From an uncultured Eubacteriales bacterium (GTDB lineage Bacteria; Bacillota; Clostridia; Christensenellales; Aristaeellaceae): 44,506 nt of DNA. The stretch is taken from NCBI GenBank assembly GCA_902778995.1, contig CACYZW010000010.1:1-44506 (forward strand). The letters are read 5' to 3'. The position numbers and the translations under genes are program-made. The notes below the pieces were generated by a model. It saw only the letters and a list, made by a program, of their open reading frames with translations, made no database searches and was not told the origin of the DNA. Of the stretch, positions 33,861 to 42,205 are shown piece by piece; position 1 is the stretch's first letter; each line of letters opens with the position of its first letter.

Positions 33861-35701
33861 ACAGCATTCGCAGAACCTGGCTGCCCTATTTGCCGGAGGA
33901 CGTCCCCTCCCACTGTGAACACTGCGCCGACGTGGCGACCTTCGAGCTGTCCCTGGGGTGCCCCCGCCTGGGCGCGGCGGTTCCCGAGCTCAGGATCGAC
34001 CCCGACATGGGCGAAGGCTACCGCATTTTTTCCAAGGACGGGAAAGTGCTCATCCTCGGCGGGGCGCGGGGCGTGCTCTATGGCGCATACGCCCTTTTAG
34101 AGGCGCTGGCCGCCGGCGATGCGCCGCCGGAGGGCGTACAGAGGCCCTTCTACGGCATGAGGATGCTGGATTGCTGGGACAACCCCGACGGCAGCGTGGA
34201 GCGGGGCTATTCCGGGCGCTCGCTCTGGTTCGAGGGCGGCGGCTTCCGATGGGAGCCCCGGCGCATCCGCCAGATGGGGCGCATGCTGGCCTCGGTGGGG
34301 ATCAACGTGCTGTGCGTCAACAACGTGAACGTCCATCCCGAGGCCGAAGGGCTGATCGAGGACGCGGGCCTGCCGGAGCTGGCCCGCTTCGCCGCCGCGC
34401 TGCGCCCCTTCGGGGTTCGGCTGATGGTCGCCGTCAGCTTCGCCCAGCCCATGCGCCACGGCATCCCCACCGCCGACCCGCTGGACCCCGCCGTCGAAGG
34501 GTGGTGGGCCGGGCGCGCCGACGCCGTATGGAGGGCCGTGCCCGACCTGGCCGGCTTCCTGGTGAAGGCCGACAGCGAGCACAACCCCGGCCCCTTCACC
34601 TACGGGCGCAGCCACGCCGAGGGCGCGAACATGCTGGCCCGTGCCGTCGCGCCCCACGGCGGGGCGCTGGTATGGCGGGCCTTCGTCTACAACTGCGCGC
34701 AGGACTGGCGGGACGCGGAGACGGACCGGCCCATGGCGGCGTATCAGACCTACGCGCCCCTGGATGGGCAGTTCGACGACAATGTGATATTGCAGGTCAA
34801 GCACGGCCCCTTCGACTTCCAGGTCCGCGAGCCCGTCTCCCCCACCCTGCTGGCCATGCCCGACACCCGCCTGGCGCTGGAATTGCAGCTGGCCCAGGAG
34901 TACACCGGCCACCAGATCGACCTTTACGCCATGAATCCCATGTGGCGGGCGCTGACCGGGGATTTGCCGCCGGAGAAGGTCGTCGCCGTGGCCGCCGTGA
35001 GCAACCTCGGGCGGGACGACAACTACACCGGCCATCCCTTTGCCGCAGTGAACCTGTACGGCTACGGCAGGTACGCCTGGAACCCGCAGGTCGACCCGGA
35101 ACGGGCCATCCGCCGCTGGGCGCGGCTGAGCTACGCCCTGCCCGATGGCCAGGAGGAGGCGCTGGTTCAGGCGCTGCTGAACAGCCGCGCAATTTATGAA
35201 AAGTACACCGCGCCCCTGGGCCTTTGCTGGATGGTGAAGCCGGGCACGCACTACGGCCCCGATCCCTGGGGCTACGAGTTCGACCTCTGGGGTACCTACA
35301 ACCGCGCCGACCGGGATGCCGTGGGCATCGACCGCACGGCGGCGGGCACCGGCTACGTTCTGCAGTATCCCCCGGCGTTGCGGAAGCGCTACGAATCCCC
35401 TGAAACCTGCCCGGACGCGCTGCTGCTGTTCTTCCACCGGCTGCGCTACGACTACGTGATGCGCGACGGCCGGACGCTGATCCAGCGCATCTACGACGAT
35501 CACTTCGAGGGCGTCGAAGCGGCGGAAGCGATGGCCGAAGCCCTTGCCGGGCTCGATCTGCCGGAGCCGGACAAAACCGAGGCCCGCGAGCGCATGGCGC
35601 TGCAATTGAAAAACGCCCGGGAATGGCGGGACGTGGTCAACACCTTCTTCCGTCGGCTCAGTGGCGCGGACGACGCGAAGGGGCGTTTAATCTATAATTA
35701 A
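33857..35701 (+). CDS. aguA: GH67 alpha-glucuronidase
   Basis: A 614-residue enzyme that removes (4-O-methyl)glucuronic acid from the non-reducing end xylose of aldouronic acids. It shows FYGMRMLDCWDNPDGSVERGYSG (about 98-120), Glu241 in KADSEHNPGP (acid), and the general base pair Asp320 in KHGPFDFQVREPVSP and Glu348 in QEYTGHQ; all match GH67. It is somewhat shorter than the usual 680-720 residues, mainly at the ends. No signal peptide, so cytoplasmic. The start overlaps the cysteine desulfurase stop by four bases behind GGGAGG. Next come the importer genes, after a promoter region. Confidence 0.95.
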   Translation: MNSIRRTWLPYLPEDVPSHCEHCADVATFELSLGCPRLGAAVPELRIDPDMGEGYRIFSKDGKVLILGGARGVLYGAYALLEALAAGDAPPEGVQRPFYGMRMLDCWDNPDGSVERGYSGRSLWFEGGGFRWEPRRIRQMGRMLASVGINVLCVNNVNVHPEAEGLIEDAGLPELARFAAALRPFGVRLMVAVSFAQPMRHGIPTADPLDPAVEGWWAGRADAVWRAVPDLAGFLVKADSEHNPGPFTYGRSHAEGANMLARAVAPHGGALVWRAFVYNCAQDWRDAETDRPMAAYQTYAPLDGQFDDNVILQVKHGPFDFQVREPVSPTLLAMPDTRLALELQLAQEYTGHQIDLYAMNPMWRALTGDLPPEKVVAVAAVSNLGRDDNYTGHPFAAVNLYGYGRYAWNPQVDPERAIRRWARLSYALPDGQEEALVQALLNSRAIYEKYTAPLGLCWMVKPGTHYGPDPWGYEFDLWGTYNRADRDAVGIDRTAAGTGYVLQYPPALRKRYESPETCPDALLLFFHRLRYDYVMRDGRTLIQRIYDDHFEGVEAAEAMAEALAGLDLPEPDKTEARERMALQLKNAREWRDVVNTFFRRLSGADDAKGRLIYN

Positions 35702-35779
35702 TAATATACCCTATTTCCCGCGTCCCGGCCCACGCCCATGCACTCTATGCACAAAAAAGAACGATTGAGAAGCAAAAAC

Positions 35780-35817
35780 GCAACGAATGATCGAAACTAA
35801 GCCCGATCATTCGTTGC
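35780..35817. promoter_or_regulatory. 14-base inverted repeat: terminator or operator before the importer
   Basis: GCAACGAATGATCG (35780-35793) and CGATCATTCGTTGC (35804-35817) are perfect arms around ten bases. The right arm runs into the -35 zone of the promoter at 35837. It could end the GH67 message (ATTATTGTTATT follows, not a clean T-run) or be a regulator site. Confidence 0.6.
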
Positions 35818-35842
35818 ATTATTGTTATTCCCGGGTTATAAT
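35814..35842 (+). promoter_or_regulatory. Promoter for the LplABC-type importer
   Basis: TATAAT (35837-35842) lies about 50 bases before the binding-protein start. The position 17 bases upstream reads TTGCAT, a weak -35, inside the inverted repeat, suggesting regulated use. Confidence 0.5.
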
Positions 35843-35892
35843 ATAATCACTAAGCATACACATGCTTAAAATGAACAAGGGAGGCATCCAAC

Positions 35893-37539
35893 ATGAAGAA
35901 GCTGCTGTCTGTACTGTTGATGCTGGCGCTGGTATTGGCGCTGGTACCCGCCGCCATCGCGGAAGAGGAACCGATCACCGTTTCGGTGTTCGTCGGCAAC
36001 CCCCGCGAGCAACCCACCCCCGACAACAAGATCTTCAAGAAGATCGAGGACGAGCTGGGCATCAAATTCGAGTTTGAATTCCTGGCCGGCGATCTGGACG
36101 AGACCCTGGCCATCAAGATAGCCGGCGAGGATTACGCCGACCTGATGGACGGCGGCAACAGCGCCGACACCCTGATCAACGCCGGCGCGCTGATCAACCT
36201 GATGGACTACATCAGCGAGGAAAAGACCCCCAACATCTGGACGCACATCCAGCCCTATCTGGGCCGCCTGCTCTATGACGACGGCAGCCTGTACATCATC
36301 CCCAATTTCGGCCGCAACTACAACGCCCAGATCCAGAACTACTGCAACGGCCCCGCCTTCTGGATTCAGAAGCAGGTGCTGGAGTGGGCCGGCTATCCCC
36401 AGGTCAAGACCCTGAACGAGTACTTCGACCTGATCGAGCGCTTCATTGCCGAGAATCCCACCAACGAGGACGGCAACCCCTATACCGGCTTTGAGATCCT
36501 GTGCGACGACTGGCGCTCCTTCTGCCTGCGCAATCCCGTGCAGCACCTGGTGGGCCGCCCCAACGACGGCGACGTGCTGGTGGATATCAACGACAACTAC
36601 AGGGTCGAGGCCTTCGTCATCCAGCCCTACGCCAAGCCCTACTATGCCAAGCTGAACGAGGAGTTCCACAAGGGCATCATCAACAAGGACACCTTCGTGC
36701 AGAACTACGACCAGTACATCGCCAAGCTCTCCTCCGGCACCGTGCTGGGCATGTTCGACCAGTACTGGGACTTCCAGTCCGCCACCGACGCGCTGGTCAC
36801 CGCCGGCATGGACAAGTACACCTACATCGGCCTGCCGCTGGTGTATGATCCCGAGTACGTGGACGGCAAGGAGATCGAGGAGCACTACCTGAACGGCGCC
36901 GTCATCAACGTGAACCGCGGCTACGGCATCTCCGTGAACTGCCCCTACCCCGAGCGCATGGTGCAGCTGTTCGAGACCCTGCTGAGCGACGAATGGCAGA
37001 CGATCCTCGAGTGGGGCATCGAAGGCGAGGACTACTATGTGGAGGACGGCCGCTTCCTGAGGACCGACGAGCAGAAGAAGAACAGCCAGAGCCAGCCCTG
37101 GAAGAACGCCAACACCGCCTACGCCCTGATGGACGGCCTGCCGAAGAAGCAGGGCACCCGCGACGACGGCAACGCCTGGGAGCCCGGCAACCAGCCCGAG
37201 CTGTACTTCGACCTGATGAGCGACTATGACAAGGATTTCCTGAAGGCCTACGGCTACAAGGTGCCCGCCGACTTCTTCAACCCGCCCATCGAGCTGGCGC
37301 CCTACGGCGAGGCCTGGCAGATCGACTACGTCAACGAGCCCGACGTGTCCATCGCCGAGACCGACTTCGTCACCACCCAGATGAAGTATCTGCCCGAGAT
37401 CATCATGTGCGATCCGGCTGAGATCGACGGCAAGTGGGACGAGTTCGTGCAGGCCGTCGAGGACATCCCGATTTCCACCTTCATCGACTACATGCAGGAG
37501 CAGGTCCTGAAGCTGGTGGAAAAGGCCAACGGCAACTGA
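35893..37539 (+). CDS. LplA-type solute-binding protein, probably for aldouronic acids
   Basis: A 548-residue extracellular binding protein of the large family 1 group that includes LplA and the aldotetraouronic acid binding protein AguE. Residues 1-23 are a signal peptide ending AIA-E; again there is no lipobox cysteine. The mature protein begins with PITVSVFVGNPREQPTPDNKIFKKIEDELGIKFEFE, the usual start of this group, and has YIIPNFGRNYN and WIQKQVLEWAGYPQVKTLNEYFDLIERF in the first lobe. Position between GH67 and GH10 genes supports xylan-derived acidic oligosaccharides as ligand; this is inference. GGGAGG lies eight bases before the ATG. Strong stem-loops follow the stop. Confidence 0.9.
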   Translation: MKKLLSVLLMLALVLALVPAAIAEEEPITVSVFVGNPREQPTPDNKIFKKIEDELGIKFEFEFLAGDLDETLAIKIAGEDYADLMDGGNSADTLINAGALINLMDYISEEKTPNIWTHIQPYLGRLLYDDGSLYIIPNFGRNYNAQIQNYCNGPAFWIQKQVLEWAGYPQVKTLNEYFDLIERFIAENPTNEDGNPYTGFEILCDDWRSFCLRNPVQHLVGRPNDGDVLVDINDNYRVEAFVIQPYAKPYYAKLNEEFHKGIINKDTFVQNYDQYIAKLSSGTVLGMFDQYWDFQSATDALVTAGMDKYTYIGLPLVYDPEYVDGKEIEEHYLNGAVINVNRGYGISVNCPYPERMVQLFETLLSDEWQTILEWGIEGEDYYVEDGRFLRTDEQKKNSQSQPWKNANTAYALMDGLPKKQGTRDDGNAWEPGNQPELYFDLMSDYDKDFLKAYGYKVPADFFNPPIELAPYGEAWQIDYVNEPDVSIAETDFVTTQMKYLPEIIMCDPAEIDGKWDEFVQAVEDIPISTFIDYMQEQVLKLVEKANGN

Positions 37540-37554
37540 TTCTACCCGCCCATG

Positions 37555-37644
37555 GACATGGGGAGAGGCTGCTCTCCCCATGTCTTGTATCGGCCGCCTG
37601 TCATACAGGGTGGCGCGCGTCTCTCCGGCGCGCCTGAGAGACGC
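37555..37644 (+). terminator. Stem-loops between binding-protein and permease genes, two mutually exclusive
   Basis: GACATGGGGAGA/TCTCCCCATGTC (37555-37566 with 37573-37584) is a perfect 12-base stem followed by TTGTAT. Further on, GGCGCGC (37612-37618) can pair with GCGCGCC (37628-37634), or GCGTCTCTC (37617-37625) with GAGAGACGC (37636-37644); both cannot form at once. This could partly terminate or protect the binding-protein message, or form a switch. Confidence 0.6.
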
Positions 37645-37694
37645 CCCCTGCCCTGAGGGCAAGCCCTGAAAAACACAGAAGGGAGAAAAACCGC

Positions 37695-38648
37695 ATGAGT
37701 CAGATGGTGCAGGCCAAGCCAAAGAAGCGCGGCGGCATTGGCGAATTCTTCAGCAAGCTATGGAGCCAGAAGCAGCTGATGCTGATGTCGGTTCCCATAG
37801 CGATATACGTGTTTATATTCAGCTATGCGCCCATGTGGGGCTGGATCACGGCCTTCATGAAGTACAACCCCAAGAACAAGAACCTGTTCGACAACCCCTG
37901 GGTCGGCTGGGACAACTTCAAATGGCTGTTCAACCGTCAGGAATGGCTGGGCGTGCTGCGCAACACGCTGGCCATGAGCCTGATCAACCTGGTGTTCGGC
38001 ACCGTGTCCGCCATACTGCTGGCCGTGCTGCTGAACGAGGTCGTCACAAAGGCCTTCAAGCGCACCGTGCAGACCGTCACCTATCTGCCCCACTTCCTGT
38101 CGCTGGTCATCGTCGTGTCCATGGCGCAGAACATATTCGCCAGCGACGGCGCGGTCAACCAGCTGCTGCTGAGCCTGCACATCATCAAGGAGCCGGTGTT
38201 CTGGCTGGGCGAGGGCAAATACTTCTGGTGGCTGGTGGGCGCCATCAACGTGTGGAAGGAGGTCGGCTGGAACTCCATCATCTACATCTCCACCATGACC
38301 TCCATCGACCCGAGCCTGTATGAGGCCGCCTCCATCGACGGCGCGGGCCGCTTCCAGAAGATACTGCACGTCACCCTTCCGGGCATCAAATCCACCTTCG
38401 TGGTGCTGCTGATCATGAACATCGGCCATCTGCTGGAGGCCGGCTTCGAGATCCAGTACCTGATGGGCCAGAACCTGGTGATCGACTGGTCCCAGACCAT
38501 CGACGTGTTCGTCATGAAGTACGGCATCTCCAAGATGCAGTACAGCGTGGGCGTGGCCGCGGGCATGTTCAAGAGCGTGGTCTCCATACTGCTGCTGTTC
38601 CTGGCGAACTTCATCGCCAAGAAGCTGGACGAAGACACGTTGATTTGA
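37695..38648 (+). CDS. LplB-type ABC permease
   Basis: A 317-residue permease of the carbohydrate importer class. Six membrane segments are visible, the first at about 31-53. The coupling helix motif is YEAASIDGAGRFQKILHVTLP (about 213-233), the EAA motif of this family. The N-terminal FSYAPMWGWITAFMKYNP is typical of LplB proteins. GGGAG precedes the start. It follows the binding-protein gene after 155 bases of stem-loops and precedes the partner permease by 19 bases. Confidence 0.94.
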   Translation: MSQMVQAKPKKRGGIGEFFSKLWSQKQLMLMSVPIAIYVFIFSYAPMWGWITAFMKYNPKNKNLFDNPWVGWDNFKWLFNRQEWLGVLRNTLAMSLINLVFGTVSAILLAVLLNEVVTKAFKRTVQTVTYLPHFLSLVIVVSMAQNIFASDGAVNQLLLSLHIIKEPVFWLGEGKYFWWLVGAINVWKEVGWNSIIYISTMTSIDPSLYEAASIDGAGRFQKILHVTLPGIKSTFVVLLIMNIGHLLEAGFEIQYLMGQNLVIDWSQTIDVFVMKYGISKMQYSVGVAAGMFKSVVSILLLFLANFIAKKLDEDTLI

Positions 38649-38667
38649 TGGGAAAGGAGCGATAACG

Positions 38668-39585
38668 ATGACCGATACCAATCTTACCTATAAAAAGTCC
38701 AAGCGCCGTCAGGACATCGTGTTTCCCATTGTCAACGCCATCCTGCTAATCATACTGATGTTCGTGACGCTTTACCCGGTGCTCAACACGGTAGCCATCT
38801 CCTTCAACGACGGCACCGACGCCCTGCGCGGCGGCATCGGCCTGTGGCCCCGCGTATGGAGCTTCAAGAGCTATGAATCGCTGCTGTCCGACCCAGCGAC
38901 CTACCAGGCGGCCTGGATCTCCGTCAGCCGCACCGTCATCACCACCATACTGAACCTGGTTCTGACCTCAATGCTGGCCTTCACCCTGTCCCGCAAGGAA
39001 TACGTGCTGCGGCATTTCCTGACGACGATGATGGTTCTGACGATGTACGTCAACGCGGGCCTGATCCCCAACTACCTGCTGATTTCCAAGACGCTGAACC
39101 TGTCCAAGACCTATTGGGTGTACATCATCCCCACGATGTTCTCCTGCTTCAACATGATCGTGCTGCGCACCTACATCTCGGGCCTGCCGGAGGCGCTGGT
39201 GGAATCCGCCCGCATCGACGGCGCGGGGGATTTCCGCATCTTCTGGCAGATCATCTTCCCGCTGTGCAAGCCGGTGCTTGCGACGGTGGCGCTGTTCGTG
39301 GCCGTGGGCAGCTGGAACCAGTGGTTCGACACCCACCTGTACAACGCCGGCAAGCCCTATCTGCACACGCTGCAATACCTGCTCAAGATGAAGCTTGCCA
39401 CCACCCAGGCCAGCGCCAACGCGGCCAAGTCCACCGCCGACGCCATGACCTCCACCACCCAGATGACGCCCATTACCATCCGCTGCGCCATCACCGTGGT
39501 CTCCGCCGTGCCGATACTGATCGTCTATCCGTTCCTGCAGCGCTACTTCGTCACCGGCATGGTGCTGGGCAGCGTGAAGGGATAA
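38668..39585 (+). CDS. LplC-type ABC permease
   Basis: A 305-residue partner permease with six membrane segments and the EAA motif EALVESARIDGAGDFRIFWQIIFPL (about 176-200). FVTLYPVLNTVAISFND near the start is typical of LplC/YtcP proteins. AAAGGAG lies upstream. No ATPase gene follows, so the importer must use a shared, MsmK- or MsmX-like ATPase encoded elsewhere, as is known for this transporter class. Confidence 0.94.
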   Translation: MTDTNLTYKKSKRRQDIVFPIVNAILLIILMFVTLYPVLNTVAISFNDGTDALRGGIGLWPRVWSFKSYESLLSDPATYQAAWISVSRTVITTILNLVLTSMLAFTLSRKEYVLRHFLTTMMVLTMYVNAGLIPNYLLISKTLNLSKTYWVYIIPTMFSCFNMIVLRTYISGLPEALVESARIDGAGDFRIFWQIIFPLCKPVLATVALFVAVGSWNQWFDTHLYNAGKPYLHTLQYLLKMKLATTQASANAAKSTADAMTSTTQMTPITIRCAITVVSAVPILIVYPFLQRYFVTGMVLGSVKG

Positions 39586-39604
39586 GCCCTGCACTGCCTT
39601 TGGG

Positions 39605-39642
39605 AAATCTCCCGTCGCGGTTGATCCCGACGGGGGATTTTT
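39605..39642 (+). terminator. Terminator after the importer permease genes
   Basis: A 13-base stem with one G-T pair (39605-39617 with 39628-39640) is followed by a run of five Ts that begins inside the stem. It lies 20 bases after the LplC stop. Confidence 0.75.
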
Positions 39643-39787
39643 GGGTCATATGGCGGCAGGGACAATTCCGATTGCAGGCATGCTCGACAAATCAGCATTT
39701 TCCGAACCGACCGCTCATCACCCCGATTCGCAAAATCCGACCGGCATTTTTGCCTTTGCAGCGTATCGCCGCAGACCGTCGGCGCGC

Positions 39788-39793
39788 TATACT
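39788..39793 (+). promoter_or_regulatory. Possible -10 box ahead of the GH10 gene
   Basis: TATACT lies 74 bases before the xylanase start, downstream of the importer terminator. The -35 position (ATCGCC) is poor, so an activator would be needed. TTGACCATATTGACC, a short direct repeat, sits further downstream near 39835. Otherwise I see nothing in this 281-base gap. Confidence 0.3.
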
Positions 39794-39866
39794 GACCGTA
39801 AAGCTGGGTTATCAGGGAGCTATCCCATCATTGACCATATTGACCGACAGGAGAGGAGTAACCGCC

Positions 39867-41075
39867 ATGTCCTACGAGCATCGCAAAGCGCACGCCGTCC
39901 TTCGCGTCCGGGACGGCCAGGGCGCGCCCGTCACCAACGCGAAGCTGCATCTCGAGCAGCGGGAGCACGACTTTGGGTTTGGCTGCGGGGCCTTCGACGC
40001 CATCCCCTACACCAACGAAAAAAAGGGCGACCCCTTCTTTCGGGATCGCATGGAGAAGTGGCTGAAACTGTTCAACTACGGCACCATGTCCTTCTACTGG
40101 GGCCACTACGAGCCCGAGGAGGGCAAGCCCGAATTTGAAAGCCGCATGAACGCCTCCCGCTACCTGGTGGAAAACGGCAAGCGGGTCAAGGGCCATCCGC
40201 TGTGCTGGCACACCCTATGCGCCGACTGGCTGATGAAGTACGACGACAAGACGATCCTGGACAAGCAGCTTGAGCGCATCCACCGGGATGTCACCGCCTT
40301 CGCAGGGGTGATCGACATCTGGGACGTAATCAACGAAGTGGTCATCATGCCCGAATTCGACCGCTACGACAACGCCGTCACCCGCATCTGCAGGCACTAT
40401 GGCCGTGTCGGGCTGGTGAAGGCAGTCTTTGACGCGGCGAAGGCTGCCAACCCGAAGGCGCTGCTGCTCATCAACGATTTCAACCTCAGCGACAAATACG
40501 CCGAGCTGATCCGCGACTGTCTGGACGCCGGCGCGCCCATCGGGGCCATCGGCCTGCAAACCCACCAGCACCAGGGCTACATGGGCGCCGAGAAGCTGCA
40601 TGAGATCCTGCGCCGCTTCGAGGGCTTCGGCCTGCCGCTGCACTTCACCGAGAACACGCTGGTGTCCGGCCACCTGATGCCGGGGCACATCGTCGATCTG
40701 AACGACTACCAGATTCCCGAATGGCCCTCCACCCCCGAGGGCGAGGAACGCCAGGCGCGCCAGTGGGAGGAAATGCTTCGGCTGCTCTTCGACCACCCCG
40801 GCGTGGAGGCCGTCACCGGCTGGGACTTCACCGACGGCGCATGGCTGGGCGCGCCCAGCGGCCTGCTGGCCGTGGACAACCGCGTCAAGCCCGCCTATGA
40901 AGCGCTCTACCGCCTGATCCACGAGGAATGGCACACCGCCTGCGACGTGACCACCGACGAAAACGGCTGCGCCCGGGTCTGCGGCTTCAAGGGACAGTAC
41001 GAACTGTCCGACGGCGCGTGGGCGACAACCCTTCACCTGGCCTCGGACGGCGAAACGCTGGATGTGACGCTGTAA
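39867..41075 (+). CDS. Intracellular GH10 endo-beta-1,4-xylanase
   Basis: A 402-residue family 10 glycosidase. The barrel starts near residue 35; KGHPLCWH (108-115), acid/base Glu157 in WDVINEVV, NDFN (203-206) and QTHQH (231-235) are present. The nucleophile is Glu262 in HFTENTL, where most GH10 enzymes read ITELD. The first 35 residues form a short strand region (RVRDGQGAPVTNAKLHLEQ) like the start of a carbohydrate-binding fold, and a similar extension ends the protein. There is no signal peptide, so it should cut short imported xylo-oligosaccharides, as the intracellular XynA2 of Geobacillus does. GGAGAGGAG precedes the ATG at 39867; the longer open frame is not supported. Confidence 0.92.
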   Translation: MSYEHRKAHAVLRVRDGQGAPVTNAKLHLEQREHDFGFGCGAFDAIPYTNEKKGDPFFRDRMEKWLKLFNYGTMSFYWGHYEPEEGKPEFESRMNASRYLVENGKRVKGHPLCWHTLCADWLMKYDDKTILDKQLERIHRDVTAFAGVIDIWDVINEVVIMPEFDRYDNAVTRICRHYGRVGLVKAVFDAAKAANPKALLLINDFNLSDKYAELIRDCLDAGAPIGAIGLQTHQHQGYMGAEKLHEILRRFEGFGLPLHFTENTLVSGHLMPGHIVDLNDYQIPEWPSTPEGEERQARQWEEMLRLLFDHPGVEAVTGWDFTDGAWLGAPSGLLAVDNRVKPAYEALYRLIHEEWHTACDVTTDENGCARVCGFKGQYELSDGAWATTLHLASDGETLDVTL

Positions 41076-41080
41076 TTTAT

Positions 41081-41106
41081 GAGCCCGGTCGGATTCGGCC
41101 GGGCTC
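41081..41106. terminator. Shared hairpin between convergent xylanase and AraC genes
   Basis: GAGCCCGG (41081-41088) pairs with CCGGGCTC (41099-41106), with further weaker pairs inside. It fills the 45-base gap between two convergent stops. T-runs are short on both sides, so it is a probable rather than certain bidirectional terminator. Confidence 0.6.
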
Positions 41107-41120
41107 CTCGTCTGCCCCCT

Positions 41121-41978
41121 TCAGTCGATCATCGTCGCCCGAAACTGGGTGGGCGAGCACCCCTTGACCTTGCGGAAGGCGCGGTTGAACGAGGATATGC
41201 TGGAAAAGCCGGACTCAAAGGCGATGTCGATGATGTGCAGCCGGGGATTCGGGAAATAGGATTCCGCCAGCTTGATGCGCTCCGCGGTCAAAAAATCCAC
41301 GAAGGTCATGTTCGTATAGCTCTTGAAGAGGTGGGCAAAATGGGATTTGCTGACGCCGACCCGGGCCGCGACTTCGCTCAGGGTCAGCGATTTGACGCAG
41401 TTTTCGGCGATGTACAGGCAGGCCTGGGCCATCAGGCGCATGTTGGCCTGTTCCGTGCTCTCGCCCGCCGCGGACGCGGCGTCCCGGGATGGCAGGCACA
41501 GGCGGCCGATGTCCGCGAACAGCTCCAAAAGGGCCGCGTACACCCTGACTTCACGGAAGGGGTCCTCCGAAAAATAATGCCTCTCGATGTCCTGTATGCG
41601 CGCCAGCATGGCCGCATTCACGGGGTCGTTCGGGTCGCGGCGCACGCAGTTGCAGCGGGAAAGCTGGGGCAATATGCCGTTCAGCGCCCCCATGATCGCC
41701 AGCAGCGCGATGGGAAACTGAATGATGAGAAAGGCGTCCTCCCGGGCACAGTGCACGGCGTGGAGGTCGCCGGAAAACACCATGGCGATGTCGTCCCGGT
41801 TCAGGGCGTACCGGTTGAAATTGACCGTGGCGCCGTTGCCGTCGCACCGGCTGACGATCACCTCCACATAGGGGTGCCAGTGCACGGTATCGAAGAAATC
41901 CGCGTCCACCCGCCGGGAAACGTTGATCTTTGAGCCACCGCTGAAGATCAGGTTTTCATAATACTTGTTGATGCCCAT
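41121..41978 (-). CDS. AraC-family transcriptional regulator
   Basis: A 285-residue regulator. The N-terminal part (about 20-100) is a cupin-like sensing domain with HWHPYVEVIV and NRYALNRDDIAMVFSGDLHAVHC. The C-terminal 100 residues are the double helix-turn-helix: LTLSEVAARVGVSKSHFAHLFKSY and IIDIAFESGFSSISSFNRAFRKVKGCSPTQFR. It probably senses a xylan-derived sugar and activates the neighbouring xylan genes; the cluster's weak -35 boxes fit an activator. I choose the ATG at 41978 since GGGAGG is six bases upstream; an ATG at 41984 touches it. It is the only regulator gene in the window with a clear DNA-binding family. Confidence 0.93.
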   Translation of the reverse strand: MGINKYYENLIFSGGSKINVSRRVDADFFDTVHWHPYVEVIVSRCDGNGATVNFNRYALNRDDIAMVFSGDLHAVHCAREDAFLIIQFPIALLAIMGALNGILPQLSRCNCVRRDPNDPVNAAMLARIQDIERHYFSEDPFREVRVYAALLELFADIGRLCLPSRDAASAAGESTEQANMRLMAQACLYIAENCVKSLTLSEVAARVGVSKSHFAHLFKSYTNMTFVDFLTAERIKLAESYFPNPRLHIIDIAFESGFSSISSFNRAFRKVKGCSPTQFRATMID

Positions 41979-42017
41979 AGCCATCCTCCCGTCGCGGGTT
42001 TGGTCGGCTTTTATTTA

Positions 42018-42177
42018 ATACTCATCTCAATCTAAATATATGCAAGCATGCGAGCGGATTTTTCGTCATACCAAGGCGAAGACCTGCAGTCTTGCTGGCG
42101 GCAAGTCAAGGGACTTCAACGCCGGTATGGCGGAAAAGATGCCGCAGGATTGTATAGGTTTAGGTTGAGATTAGTAT
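42018..42177. repeat. 160-base MITE-like element with terminal inverted repeats
   Basis: ATACTCATCTCAATCTAAA near 42018 is matched inversely by ATACTAATCTCAACCTAAA read on the minus strand from 42177, two mismatches in 19. No gene lies between. The inside includes CTTGACTTGCCGCCA (minus strand, 42096-42110), also found at 24152. TA flanks both ends. It sits in the 311-base gap upstream of the AraC gene and may supply or disturb its promoter. Confidence 0.7.
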
Positions 42178-42205
42178 AACACAGGCGGCATCAATATACA
42201 ATACG

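Noticed and set aside
35893-39585. Missing ATPase of the LplABC-type importer as a deletion
   Set aside because: This transporter class commonly relies on a shared MsmK/MsmX-type ATPase coded elsewhere, so absence here is normal.
39114-39866. Longer xylanase frame starting inside the LplC gene
   Set aside because: The upstream part is a shadow of the permease gene and crosses its terminator; a strong ribosome site marks the start at 39867.
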